From NCBI RefSeq assembly GCF_014356525.2, contig NC_052508.1:50323858-50387857 (forward strand): a DNA stretch of 64,000 nucleotides, read 5' to 3'. Position numbers and translations under genes: made by a program. Each line of letters starts with the position of its first letter. Within the stretch, counting starts at the first letter, position 1. A model generated the notes under the pieces. That model worked only from the letters and a program-made list of their open reading frames with translations, had not been told where the DNA came from and ran no database searches. The DNA is from Nilaparvata lugens. Taxonomy: Eukaryota > Arthropoda > Insecta > Hemiptera > Delphacidae. This document shows, one piece after another, positions 33,080 through 44,776 of the stretch.

Positions 33080-34751
33080 CTGAACACAAATCAGAATTCC
33101 AATCAACTATTGAATGATGCTCAAATTTCAATGGATGTATGCCCAACATTAGATAATATATGGATCTAATACACCTAAGGATCCAAACACTTTATCAAAT
33201 AAAATTACTATTTCATAAATATAATTAGGATTCCCGATTATAGAATTACATGAGGGAAAATGGAAATCAGAGTAGCCTATGCTGCTTCTTCTTAATAAAC
33301 TAGATATCATGTTAAAAAATCAAAAATCATTTACAGTATCCCCAATAAATAAGCTCAAGTCAAAGTAATTTCTGGTTGAGAGAAATTCAAAAAGTTGAAG
33401 AAAATTGAAATCAAATCAGGAGAAAGAGTCCGAGAGAACAAAAATACATTATGTAGGTAACATGATTTATTATTTATATTTTTTTATGAAAAACACCTCA
33501 GGAGCTGTGTCAAGAGCTAGTTTGATAAAGCATTGTTCGATTAAACAAAAATACTCCTATTTAGTCATACTTCCATACATATCATGGAATAATATAATAA
33601 ACAAGCAACATTTTCTGGCTAATTTTTACAAAATATAGCTTATCGAGTTAGTGATAGAACCTCAGCATGGAATTAGCAATTAAAATCCCACAATACAAAT
33701 AAATTATTGTCACATAAAAAATAGTGTAATACTGAAGAAATATTCCTCAGCAAAATGTGAATTTTGTTCATTACAAAAAACTTATCTTATTGTTATCCAA
33801 TTCCAGGTTCCCATAGATCGCATAGGACTTAACAGGATCAGCAGTGATCTTTTTGCAAAATTAGCAGTTTACAATAATTATTCTAGACTAAACTATACAG
33901 TCATAAATAAACTATATACTAAACTACAGTAATTTATATAAACTATAGTATAGTAATCAGAGTAAAGCTTTTTAAAATATTAATTGCACTTATTTCAAAC
34001 AACATTACATCATGTTATGTTATTTTTAGTTGTTATATATCACACTAGCAACAGATAAGGCTCATTGAAACCCATCATATTATATATATATATTTTTTTT
34101 GAAGCTGTTGTTCGTTCTTACTTTCATAAATTCTGAACTTCTTAGCTAACCGCACGGTCAGGTCGATTATGAAGACTTCAGCTCAGTATCGATTATCTTT
34201 AATTATATTATAATCTAGGCTGTATCAATGACTGGATCATTGCCAGTAATTTAGTGACATCCTGACATCTACCGCGACTTGCTGAGAGTGTTGAATGTGA
34301 TGTAACATGCAAATAATCAAGGTCACCTTGCAAGTGATAATTAAATGGTGCTGTACTCTGGTGGCAAATAGTGGAGCGCGGCAACATTTAAATACATGAT
34401 TTACATTTGAAACTCTCAAGCTGGAAGCTACCTTGCTGCACTATGTTTGCACACTTACTTGTGTGTGAAGCTCTTGAGGCTTTGTTGCAGCGATTTTAAA
34501 ACTAAACTACTACCGTATTCCATTTCATTGAATTCTACTATATTATTTAATTATGAATACATGGAAGCAAACAGAATTTCTACCAAAAATTACTTCCATA
34601 ACCCAATAATTAGAATGATTCAATATAAATATTTAAAAATATTAAAATAAAATTGAAATGCTATTAGAAATTAGAATACCATAAAAATAGGAAATATGTA
34701 GAATATAACTACATCACTAAAAATTGCAATACTACAATAAATTATAATTTT

Positions 34752-35130
34752 TATTGAACGAAAATCCTTAACGCAGTCCTTATTGTACCAACCAGTTGGG
34801 AAACGAGAAAGAGAGATAGAGAAGACGTCCAAGAAAAAGATGGTCCGATTATAGAGACTATGAGGTTCGGAACAGGCAATGATGCCTACTTGACCGTGAA
34901 ATGAAGAAGAAGAAAAAGAAGAAGAAGAAGAAGAAGAAATTTAAACGAAAATCCAAAGTTAAATGCTGTAAACCACTCCGAATACATCTGCTACTGCAAA
35001 TATTAACATCAGGGTTAACAACTAGACGAAAATTCGATGAGAGCTACTACCCAAAATAAGTCCATATTTGCAGTAGCAGAGGTCTTCGGGATGGTTTACA
35101 GCATATGACTATGGATTTTCGTTCAATAAT
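34752..35130. repeat. MITE, TTGAACGAAAATCC ends, with internal relative
   Basis: ATTGAACGAAAATCC at 34754 and its inverse GGATTTTCGTTCAAT at the right define the outer ends. AACGAAAATCC recurs at 34944, starting a better-matched inner hairpin (ATGCTGTAAACCA, CTGCTACTGCAAATAT) that pairs with 35040-35120. The right end lies only about 10 bases past the E15 stop. Confidence 0.65.
34903..34938. repeat. (GAA)n microsatellite
   Basis: Twelve GAA-type triplets with one interruption, inside the MITE just left of E15. Confidence 0.9.
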
Positions 35131-35139
35131 GATTATTTA

Positions 35140-35459
35140 TCAATTAGCATTGAATGAATGCAGTTTCTCATTGATTTCCATGTGTCGACTTATTGTATTA
35201 TGTATGACAGCCAAATGCGTTTTGTAGTTTCCCTTGCGTTTGGTGACGTATGTGCAGTAGGGACACTTGAATGCAGGCAGCTTCCCGCAGTCGTACTTCA
35301 GGTGGTTGGTGAGCGTGGATTTGAGGGAGTAGACCTTGTCGCACTGCTCGCATCGGAACCGACTGCACTTGTGCAACGCAAGGGACATTTCACTGCCGAA
35401 CTGCAGGTCACATGACTCACAGGTCAGTCTCCGGCCGGTTGCTTCCGAGCTAATGCTAC
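35140..35459 (-). CDS. lola: lola variable 3' exon E15 (short C2HC + C2HC + C2H2)
   Basis: Alternative terminal exon of 105 residues. The acceptor TCTGTGAACTCAG precedes GT|AGC. Residues 13-31 form CESCDLQFGSEMSLALHKC (C-x2-C-x12-H-x-C), followed at once by finger 1, CEQCDKVYSLKSTLTNH (C2HC). The linker is CGKLPAF. Finger 2 starts CPYCTYVTKRKGNYKTH and closes HLAVIH. The tail is 19 residues, ending HSFNAN. E14 and E15 share SRFRCEQC/CPFRCEQC and KVYS-K-TL-NH, so they are duplicates of intermediate age. An ATG at 35583 lies upstream of the acceptor and is not the start. Confidence 0.92.
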
Positions 35460-38400
35460 CTGAGTTCACAGAAAACATGTTAGAAAATGTGATAGAAGTT
35501 TGAATGATCGAGTAGCGAAACAAAACAGTTGACAGTAGTAGGTGTACATACACTATAGTGATCGGTTCACTTTGATCTGTCATCGTTGTTTAAATGAGAA
35601 GTATTGATTGATATAAAAGGAATAAAACAGTTTGAAGAGCACATATCTCACTATGATGAAAATATGAAAATGCCCCATTAACAATTTCCTAAGACCTTAA
35701 AGAGATATAGACCCACAATGCATATGCCTTCCCAATGATAGCTCTTACTTGAAATTGAAGGTCGCCATTGGGGTATTTTAGCACGATATAGTATTTATTT
35801 GTAATACTACAGATCGCAAAGGCATTGGTGGCATTGGTATGTAATAATCTTATGGGTTGCCCCCTCAAAGGCGGATTTCAATTCCAAGTACGACACTAGC
35901 GCTGCATGTGAGTCTATGCATCTTTAAGGTCTTTGACAATTTCACATTCCATTTTCAGGTCATCGTTTTTATAACAGCTGGATTGCATCACTTAAAACTG
36001 TCAACATTTTCTGAATGAGGATTATTTAAAGTGAATCTCATAATGGAATAAAAATAACGATACTACTTTGTATCGGAACAACTAATGAAACATTTTTATG
36101 GGGTTCCTAAACCACAGGATTCATTAATTCGAGTGTAAAGTACCTTAATTCTAGCATAGACTGGAGTTTATGTGAAAACTATAGTTCTTATCCAGTGTGT
36201 ATGTAGGCTAGCCTACTTACTACTGTCGCCTGTTTATTATTTGCGAGACTTACAATGCCGTTTGTACAGTCTAAGTTTACCGCTAATATGAGCAGCTACT
36301 GGATTAATTCGAATAATGAACTATTGTCATATTTTTAATAATGTGTTTCTATCAAGTTAAAACGTTCGGTTGATTCATTCACTTCGAACTTGGACCTTGC
36401 ACGCAGCTCTTTTATATTTATGTAAAGGTAATTGAAAAAAAAATAATGGAGAAGTAATTTCTGAGATATTGAAAGTGATTTCTGGATAAGTTTTGAGATC
36501 ATTAAATGAATTTGATAGAAATCTTCAATGGAAAACAGGAATTGAAATAATTATCTCCAGTATTAATTGGAAAAATGGACGTTTTGGGCATATGATTGAT
36601 CTATCTACCGTAAAACCTTTCCGGAAATATATTACAGCTATACAGCAATCAATTGGATGACAAATTTATTAAAACATAATAATTTCATTCACTATGTACA
36701 CTAAATGTTGAGAATTAATTCCCCAATAAAAAGCCACCAAGAGTTCTATTATTCTACTAATACTATTAGTATTATTCTTCTATTATTCTATAGTTCTACT
36801 ATTATTTTTATTTTAATAGAAGTGCACTCCAATAGAGCTTATGCCTAGATGTGCCCATCTTTATTTCGCTTTTTGTTTTTGTCCTCTAAAGCAAAACAAA
36901 TGATGTTAAAATAAGTTGCTTTTCAAAGTGGATTTTCATTAGTATTTCCTTTTTTTGTATTTTTAGCCGGTATTTTTAGAAAGTACAATGTTTTTATAAT
37001 ATGTTATGCGAAATGAATTAATTTTTCAATTGAATTGAATTATTGAAAGTTCTACCTCTTATGGAGGATTCAATTCTCATTCATCTATCATTATAGAAAC
37101 ATACATTTTGAAATTGAAATTACTGAACATTAATTCAATGAGATGAAATTGATTATAGAATATGTAAATACAGTAGTAGGCTACAACCAAGCTGTACGAG
37201 GAAAATGAAAAAAAAATTGTTTTCTAAAACATGCTTTTTATTATAAATCAATTTATAACATCATAATTTTGTGAAGAGTTGAATGAAATATAAGGAATGA
37301 ACAATAAATAAATGCATAGAAATGTTGAGTGAATTAATGTCAACAATACACTGACAAGCATTATTTTATGATAAAATTAATATATTATCAACATTTTCAA
37401 TTTCTTACAATGCAGAAGCTTCTTATAAGCATTAATTACTTTATTTATTTGAATTTTCCCAATTATTATTATCACTTGAATCACAAATTATGAGAAAGAT
37501 CAACTTTTGTAAATATAAACAAAGCATAATTATACATAAATTACAAAATATAAGTTATTAAGAATAATTAGTACAAGAATATTTTAAATAATCATAATTT
37601 TTGTATATTAGCGATCAACATCATTTTTGACTAACTTATCTTCAAATACTTTTTTGAAGAGCTCCGATGTCTATTTGAGACCTAATGATTGTAGAATATA
37701 TCTGTGGTAAGTTAATAATGTAACATAGAATGAAAATACATCATATTTCAATTTGATTATCTACAATCCTATTAACTATTGGTAGAATTGATTATTAAGT
37801 CACAAGGCATCGTCACAATATTTGGTTGCTTGCTTATGTTACCTACTAATACAAAATATAACAATTCATTTTCAATAAAATCGAATTCGTATCCAATTTC
37901 TAAAAAAATCTTATGATAATTAAAAAATACAATTTCCGTCACTCCTTTCACATACCTGCAATTTCATTCAAATAAAATAAATGAAAGTTTATTGATATAT
38001 TACAAAAAACTTCATCACTTCTTTTGATTGATGAAGTAGAGATATTGCATCAGTTTTACATAAAATAGTGAATTCGGTATTAACAAATTATATGCAATGT
38101 TAATTGTTCTCAATATATATAAATTATACACAACTAATAATAATAATAATGATACAAATTATATCTAGTGTAATCATTAAAAAAACAATAAATAGGAAGA
38201 TTTTGTGCAATATTTCATATGAACAGTTCAGCCATTGACCATCATTTACAAACCTCAAACCAAAACAATATAAAAATATAACTAGCAATAAATAAATATA
38301 TGATGTAACAAAATTATTAATAAATGAAACTATGACTTTTCATTTTATGAGGAGAAGATGAGTGATGAGTGGATATTTATAATTATTGTCCTTGATTAAT

Positions 38401-39324
38401 TGAAAAAGTCACAATCAGGACACTTACAAGTGCAGTTTCAATATATAAATAATGTCAAATTAATAGAACTTCTAGTTCTAAAATGATCATTTTATGCTGT
38501 AAATGATATAATGACCTGTTTCTCATTGTCTCTCCAAAACAGACTCACAATGAATATGATAAAAGTTTATTTTACAATTAGAATCGGTAAGGTTACAGCA
38601 ATCACGCAATCTATCAGAACTTACCATGAGAAATTGAAAATTCATTGCAATTCGTATTCAATAATAGTTATACGTTATTTATTTCATCTGAAATTCGTGA
38701 GCAATAAGTCAGTTGAAATAATTGTATTTTTCATAGAAATAATAAGATTTTTCACGATAGTTGTAGAAATAATTTGAACAGATTTGTTATGAATACAGTG
38801 ATTTGTCATAATTTTGTATTGAGTGATGCAGTAAATACTGACCAATTGCGTGCTGTGTTGTTGATAGAAATGCATGTATTAATAAATAAATCTATTCTAT
38901 TTTCAAAGACTTAGGCCTACTGATAAAGACCCTTGTTCTTACAATGGATAAAACTAAACGATTTAAAATAAACCACATTAAAGATGGAAAATCATAATAA
39001 ATGAATGGTTATATCATTATAAATGACGCATATGGAAGCAATATGTAGTTTCTTTATAACTCACAGTGAATATACATCAACACGATTTCATACGCATTCC
39101 TTATTTCAATTCATTTGTGATGAACCATAAAAAATTATGCATGTACAGAAGATGGAAGGGATTCATTTTTTATGCTATATGTTGAAAACAAATGTTTGTC
39201 GTGTCCTTAGAGACAACCCACAATAAGAACATACTTTAACATGCTACAATGGAAGAACAAATAATAATGAATCATAGGCTACATGAACAAACATAATTTC
39301 GAATGAAATAAGGAGAGGATCAAT
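35460..39324. other. 3.9-kb AT-rich intron between E15 and E16
   Basis: Very AT-rich throughout, with many simple AT runs. No finger signature, MITE with clear ends, or long coding frame was found. A small GC-richer patch lies at 35840-35930. Confidence 0.55.
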
Positions 39325-39701
39325 TTATTTGATGCTGTGTTTAAATACAATATGTCGTTTTAAATTGTCTTTTCGTTTGGATACAAATTCGCAGTGGGGA
39401 CACTTGAACTGGGAAGAGGTTCCGAAATCGAGTTTGATCAGAAGATACATGGACGCTTTCTCGTACAATTTTCCACATTCGAAGCAGATGTAGGTTAAAT
39501 TGTTATCGTCGGATTTTTCGAGGAGCATTTTCGACAAACTTTCGAAATTCTCCTGCAGGACCTCTTCAGCGCTGATAAGGGGAAACGATTTCGAGTCGGA
39601 TTCTGACTCCTCTTTGACCTCTTCTTTTTTGGTGACATCTGTGCTGCTGAGAGTCGTCTCAACCATCAGCAGGGGATCATCCGCCACAGCTCCACCACAG
39701 T
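39325..39701 (-). CDS. lola: lola variable 3' exon E16 (acidic leader, degenerate finger 1, intact C2H2)
   Basis: Alternative terminal exon of 124 residues, the longest internal cassette. The acceptor TCTCTGTTTCAG precedes AC|TGT, giving Asp at the joint if the donor ends in G. A 68-residue acidic leader contains KKEEVKEESESDSK and LQENFESLSKMLLEK. Finger 1 is CFECGKLYEKASMYLLIKLDFG: both Cys are kept, but the positions of the zinc His and final Cys are Leu and Phe (DFG where others have DCG), so it should not bind zinc normally. Finger 2, CPHCEFVSKRKDNLKRH-x4-H, is intact. The frame stays open, so the loss is tolerated or useful. The stop TAA overlaps an AATAAA on the minus strand. Confidence 0.88.
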
Positions 39702-39824
39702 CTGAAACAGAGAAACGTGTCAGTAAAAATACTAACAAAGTGCATTCATCAATGCATAGAGATCGACAATAATAATTATGCAATTGGTTCACCTATTCAT
39801 ACGACTGGGCAGAATCTAATGCAT

Positions 39825-39945
39825 ACTTCACATGTTGGCCCAGCCGCTGGCCCAGCCTGGTAATGCCTAGTGTACATCTAGGCCAGCATTAGCAAACTAC
39901 CAATTCACACACTGGCGCTGGTCTTTATTGGGCCAACATGTGGAT
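39825..39945. repeat. Short inverted-repeat element, CACATGTTGGCCCA ends
   Basis: CACATGTTGGCCCA at the left pairs with TGGGCCAACATGTG at the right. The inner CCAGCCTGG and CTAGGCCAGCATTAGC parts are GC-rich. Length about 120 bases. Confidence 0.7.
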
Positions 39946-42239
39946 GCGGCATTGAGATAGCCTAGACGGAATTTTGGCAATTAGAGTACTGCGATGATCA
40001 CCCTCTTGAATGGAGAAATCATAAATAAGAAATGATCAAATAGATTTGTTTATGCAAATTTCAAACATGGATTACAAATAAAAATAGAAAAGTGTTGTTG
40101 TACCACTCCTGTGTTATTTCTGTAAGCTTCTACAACACGTTTCTATTTTTATTTGTCTTACAGAATAACACAGGAGTAGTAAATTAACTAGAAATTCTAT
40201 TTTTTGAGTCCCTAACATCCAGTGAAAGATCGGAAAACATTGCAAATGATTGATGAGAGATAGAATATTAGAAGACACCAAACCAAATTTATCAATGACA
40301 GTTGATCTTGATCAGAAGAGCGAAAACGATAGCGATTGGTGGATTGATGTACAAATATTGGAAAAAATTATAGATCATGCATTCAAATACGACAAATATC
40401 CAGAGATTTGATAAGGAACAGAGTATCAGAATATATAAAAATGTCAGTACTGTAGTTACAAGCCACAAACAATGTCAGTTTGACGGTTATAGTAGTAGCT
40501 CCAACCCTCAAATTGCTTTTTCTGTTAACATTGCAATCTAAGGCACAATATTTTGAATGAATGTGTTTAGATAGACAAGTAACTTGGAGCAAGATGCAAG
40601 TTTTAGAGACAAGACTAGCAATTTCATTAGTTAGATTCACATGCAATTTGATCAATATGGAAGGAAATGCTGAATACTCCCAGTGACGTTGTTTCCTGAA
40701 ATTTTGATTAAATATAATATGGTCAAATTTTAATTGAAATGTTGCTCAACATTCAAGCGACTCAATTGAATAGCTATTAACTTGAAGGGTTTAACATTAC
40801 TGGTTTAGCCTATTTTAATTCAATTGACAACCTCAGTCAATCAGGTGCTAGGAACTTTCAACCAATCACAGAGAGATAACGCTTACTTTCCCAATCGAAG
40901 TAAAATCAATAACTTGGAATTGACGACGATCCTACTACTTATATGTTCCACCAACTTTAGGTCTTCAAGTGTGTTCAAATACCTTACCTTGAGAAAATTA
41001 ATTCCAAATGATGGGTTATTTGCTTCAATGTTATTTGCATGAACGGCTGACTCTTGCAAGGCTCAATTGTAATCGGATTATTTATTATTACCCTCCGATG
41101 ATGTCAACTCACGTCCATGGCTTGTGGGTGATTAATGGGAGGGGTGATTGATAAGAGTTGAATGGACCTACACACATAGGTACAGTTTTTGGTTGTTATG
41201 AACCAAAATTTCGTCACAACACAGATACATTCGGTGAAAGTTTATGATCACTTTTAACAATAATTCTTCATTGAAACTGCAAACTCTTTCAAAAAATGCT
41301 ACTAAAAATCTGTAAACCACAGCCTCCTCCAAATTCCCAACTATACGGACTCTCAGATGAGCAGAATTTTTTTCGCTCATTAGCCAGATGCATAGTCTTT
41401 TATGGTCTTTTAACTTCATGAGCGAAATAGACGCTCCCCATAAGAAACAATGCATTTGTGAAGACGCGCGAAATAAATTCTGTCGCACGTATAGTTGATT
41501 TTCAGCCGAAAATGCGTCACATACATACAAAAGCAAATCCCGTCGAGTTAAAAAGTAGATTTCAATAATTATTATAATTCATAGTTGAAAGAATCAGGCT
41601 GGCCACAAGCGATAGAACATGCATGATACATAGTTGTGTCATCACAGCTGTAATCACAGCGAAACGCTTCGAGCTGAATTTTTCGAGGTTACGTTTCTGT
41701 ATCTCTGATTTTTTTGTTTATTTTATCTTCACTGCTCTATTTGAGGTTGAATAATTTTTCCATCAATATAATTTGTAATTTCCCAGTGGTTTATTTATTG
41801 TCATTGGTTGTTCATTTCATGACAGAACTTAGAAGCCTCTCGTTGATAATGAATAATATTCATGCATGATGAACATGACGTGTATGTGCATGATAAACAT
41901 GCATGACATACTTGTTTATTATGAATGTATTAATGTTAGTGGCCAGCCTAGTTGGTAGACACTAGAAACTCAGAGTAAGTTACAAAAAGTATAAGTAAAA
42001 AGTAAGTTACAAAATAATTCTATCAAGTGAAGCAGTGACATCACAAAATAACTTGTACTTACTGCTGAACGAACACCTATAATTATATATTATATATTAT
42101 TTAATCAAACTGTGATTTGTTTTGTTTTGTCGAGAGAGATGACGACTTATGTATTTTCAGTAGGTATGAAATAACGAATAATTGTTGCAGTAAAATTATT
42201 CATTCAATCATTTAGAGAAAAGCTATGTTTCCATTAAAG

Positions 42240-42424
42240 GCCATCACACACCGCCATAGCGTAGCTTGAAATGCGTCTTCAGAAGACATAGCTGTCATAT
42301 TTCCTAATTTTAAATCTTCAATAATGTTAAATCTGGATAGATTTATCAACTTTAGGAGAAACTTCGGCTACTATTTACTTTCAAAATACGTATCCCTAGG
42401 TACACTACGACGGTGTGATGACCT
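42240..42424. repeat. MITE, GGCCATCACACACCG ends
   Basis: GGCCATCACACACCGCCATAG at the left pairs imperfectly with CTACGACGGTGTGATGACC at the right, with more pairing inward (GAAATGCGT/ATACGTAT-like). About 185 bases, no coding content. Confidence 0.6.
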
Positions 42425-43292
42425 TCACATTTGCCATATATACGTATTATATTCCACATAAATATGATGATTTCATATATCTTATTCATTTCCATCAGCC
42501 ATTATAAATTTCAACTTTGAATAGGAAAAGTAGTCTACAATGTAGGCTACCACCCAGTATAGAGGAGTTTTATGCGCCATTACTAATATCCTACACAGGC
42601 CTACTCTCAATTTCAAAATGCAATTCCAGCTGAATGGAGATAATGTGGCACTCAAGTAATGTTAATTAGGATACGCTAATGAGAATAACATCACAAGGGA
42701 TGGTGCAAATATTTATAATTAGTTCATGGAAAGATGTATTTTCTTGGTGAATATAATATATTCTGGATATGATAATTGATCATGATTAACATGAATCAAC
42801 AATTTAATTCTACATCAGATGAACCGAGATTCAAATCACAGCTATCTACTACAACTAAAAAGTAACTATAGTCAACTTTATGAAGATGAAATTTTGAAAC
42901 AATTATGGTCTAATTTCCACTTTCATAAAGATGAGTTGAATTTCAACTCCAAAATTATATCGTTGAGCTTATAAATAAATGACTGTGAATGAATGATAAT
43001 GTACCAAAATATTTATGAACAATATGAAGTTATGATCAGTATTGCGTTAGAACTCGTAGAGAACGGACGTATAGTGGAGTAGTTAGTAATAGTGTAGTGT
43101 AGAAGTAGTGAGTCAGCAGTTTGTTCGCCATCAAAAGTGGAACAAAAATATTGCATCGAATATCGGTCGTCGACCGCGGAATTCATGCAAGCAAAGCGAC
43201 CTGCTTTTCGCGGCCGTTCTAAAGCTCGCGTTCGCGTTTCCGTGTGCGTGAGTGTTGATACGAGGGCTGTTTGAAAGGTATGTTTTCAAAAT

Positions 43293-44718
43293 ATGTCTAA
43301 TTTAGTGAAGCCACCTAGTATTCCTACAAAAGAGCAAAGAGAACAGGGAGCCACTAACGACAGTGTCAGTATGGACACCAACACCATGCTAAATACATCA
43401 GAAATTCAGTGTTCACCGGATAAATATATAAATTAAATAAACTCGAAACTTCCACCGAGCAGGAACTTTTCATCGCCTGGAAAGAGACCGATGAGAAGAG
43501 GAAGAATTGGAGAAGAGCAACTTAGAACTGTTAAAAAAAGTGCAGGATTTAGAAGCAAGATTTCTGAATATTGAGAAGAAGATTCACAGCTCACAGCCTA
43601 CCAGCTCAGCAGCCGAGAACTACTCAACAAATGAGGAAGAATTGGCCAAAGAAACAGAATGGATCAGGACTCGTACTAAGCGGGCTACCAAGAAGAGGAA
43701 GCTTAGTACTCCATCGCCAGAAGTCAAAAATGTGTCTGCAAAAAGAATTCAACAGAACTTAAATTCTAAAACCACTGACGTGGAGAAGAGAGAGAAGAAA
43801 GAAATGCCACCACCCCCAATCATAGTGGATGGTATCAAGAATCTAGATGGACTCCTTAAGAGTTTGAAAAAAGTGTCGCCAGCTGACAAATTTAGAATAA
43901 AACTCTTGAGTAGAGAAACGTTCAAAATAAATGCAGTCGACTCCGAAACTTATCGGAATGTTACCAGAGAACTGATCAATGACGGATTTAACTGGCATTC
44001 CTATGAAGATAAGCAGTCGAGACCAATAAGAGTAATGATTAAAAAACTTCATTACTCTTGTAGTACAGACATGATACTGGGAGATTTGAAGACACGAGGA
44101 TTGAAAGTTGTAGAAGTTGTAAATAAGCTAAAGTGGAAGACAAGAGAGCCATTAGATATGCTCATAGTCTCATTTAGCGCGGAAGAAAATATATAAAAAG
44201 TTTTTGAACTTAAAATTATAGTTGGTTGCAAAGTGGAAGTGGAAGCACTGAAGAAGGCCAACCTGATACCGCAATGCAAACGATGCCAAGCATACGGTCA
44301 CACACAAAAATACTGTAACAAGAAGCCTAGGTGTGTAAAGTGTGCAGGTAAACATCAAACAAAAGACTGTACAAAACCCAGTGATGCTTTACCAAAATGT
44401 ATTCATTGCGGAGAAGCACATCCAGCCAGCTATCGAGGCTGCACTGTCGCAATCGAATTGCAAAAGATTAGAAACTCCAATAAAACAAAAAATATTCCAG
44501 ATTTACGGAAGAACACAGTGAAGAATATTCCACCAAAACTCACAGAAAATACACAAACCCACAATCCAAACAATGAAAGCGCGGTTAAGAAATTAACTTT
44601 CGCCCAGATTGTCTCAAAAGAAAATAGACCAAAATTGGGAGAGCCAAAAAGTGAAATAGGAGATAACAATAATATTTTGCAGCTCATCTTGGCAAAACTG
44701 GATAGACAAGAAAAATAA
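43293..44718 (+). pseudogene. Jockey ORF1 (gag-like, CCHC knuckles), frameshifted and interrupted
   Basis: A likely start ATG at 43293 opens a frame that ends after about 46 codons at 43431-43433. The main frame (43507 on) encodes a Lys/Glu-rich coiled segment, then a basic RTKRATKKRK stretch and the conserved IKKLHYSC region. A single in-frame TAA at 44194-44196 cuts it. The same frame then resumes with zinc knuckles: CKRCQAYGHTQKYC, CVKCAGKHQTKDC and CIHCGEAHPASYRGC. ORF1 proteins of this family bind the element RNA. The order (gag-like N-terminus, three knuckles, low-complexity tail) is typical of Jockey-like elements. One frameshift and one nonsense mutation indicate decay. Confidence 0.82.
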
Positions 44719-44776
44719 TCACCTCACTGCAGTCTAAATTCCAGAAGTTAGAACAAAGTAAACTACTGCAATTCAA

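Larger units (their letters stand above)
33080..35139. other. Intron between E14 and E15
   Basis: 33080-34750 is AT-rich with no coding or repeat structure I can define beyond short AT runs. 34752-35130 is a MITE containing a GAA microsatellite. No finger exon was found. Confidence 0.5.
39702..43039. other. Intron between E16 and the Jockey insertion
   Basis: Carries small inverted-repeat elements at 39825-39945 and 42240-42424. A 122-codon minus-strand frame at 41168-41536 has no domain I recognise and sits among AT-rich DNA; I do not call it a gene. The rest is AT-rich. Confidence 0.5.

Noticed and set aside
41168..41536. A 122-codon minus-strand frame with several Cys and His
   Set aside because: There is no zinc-finger spacing, no acceptor in the lola phase that I could justify, and no family resemblance. 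Chance or transposon debris is more likely.
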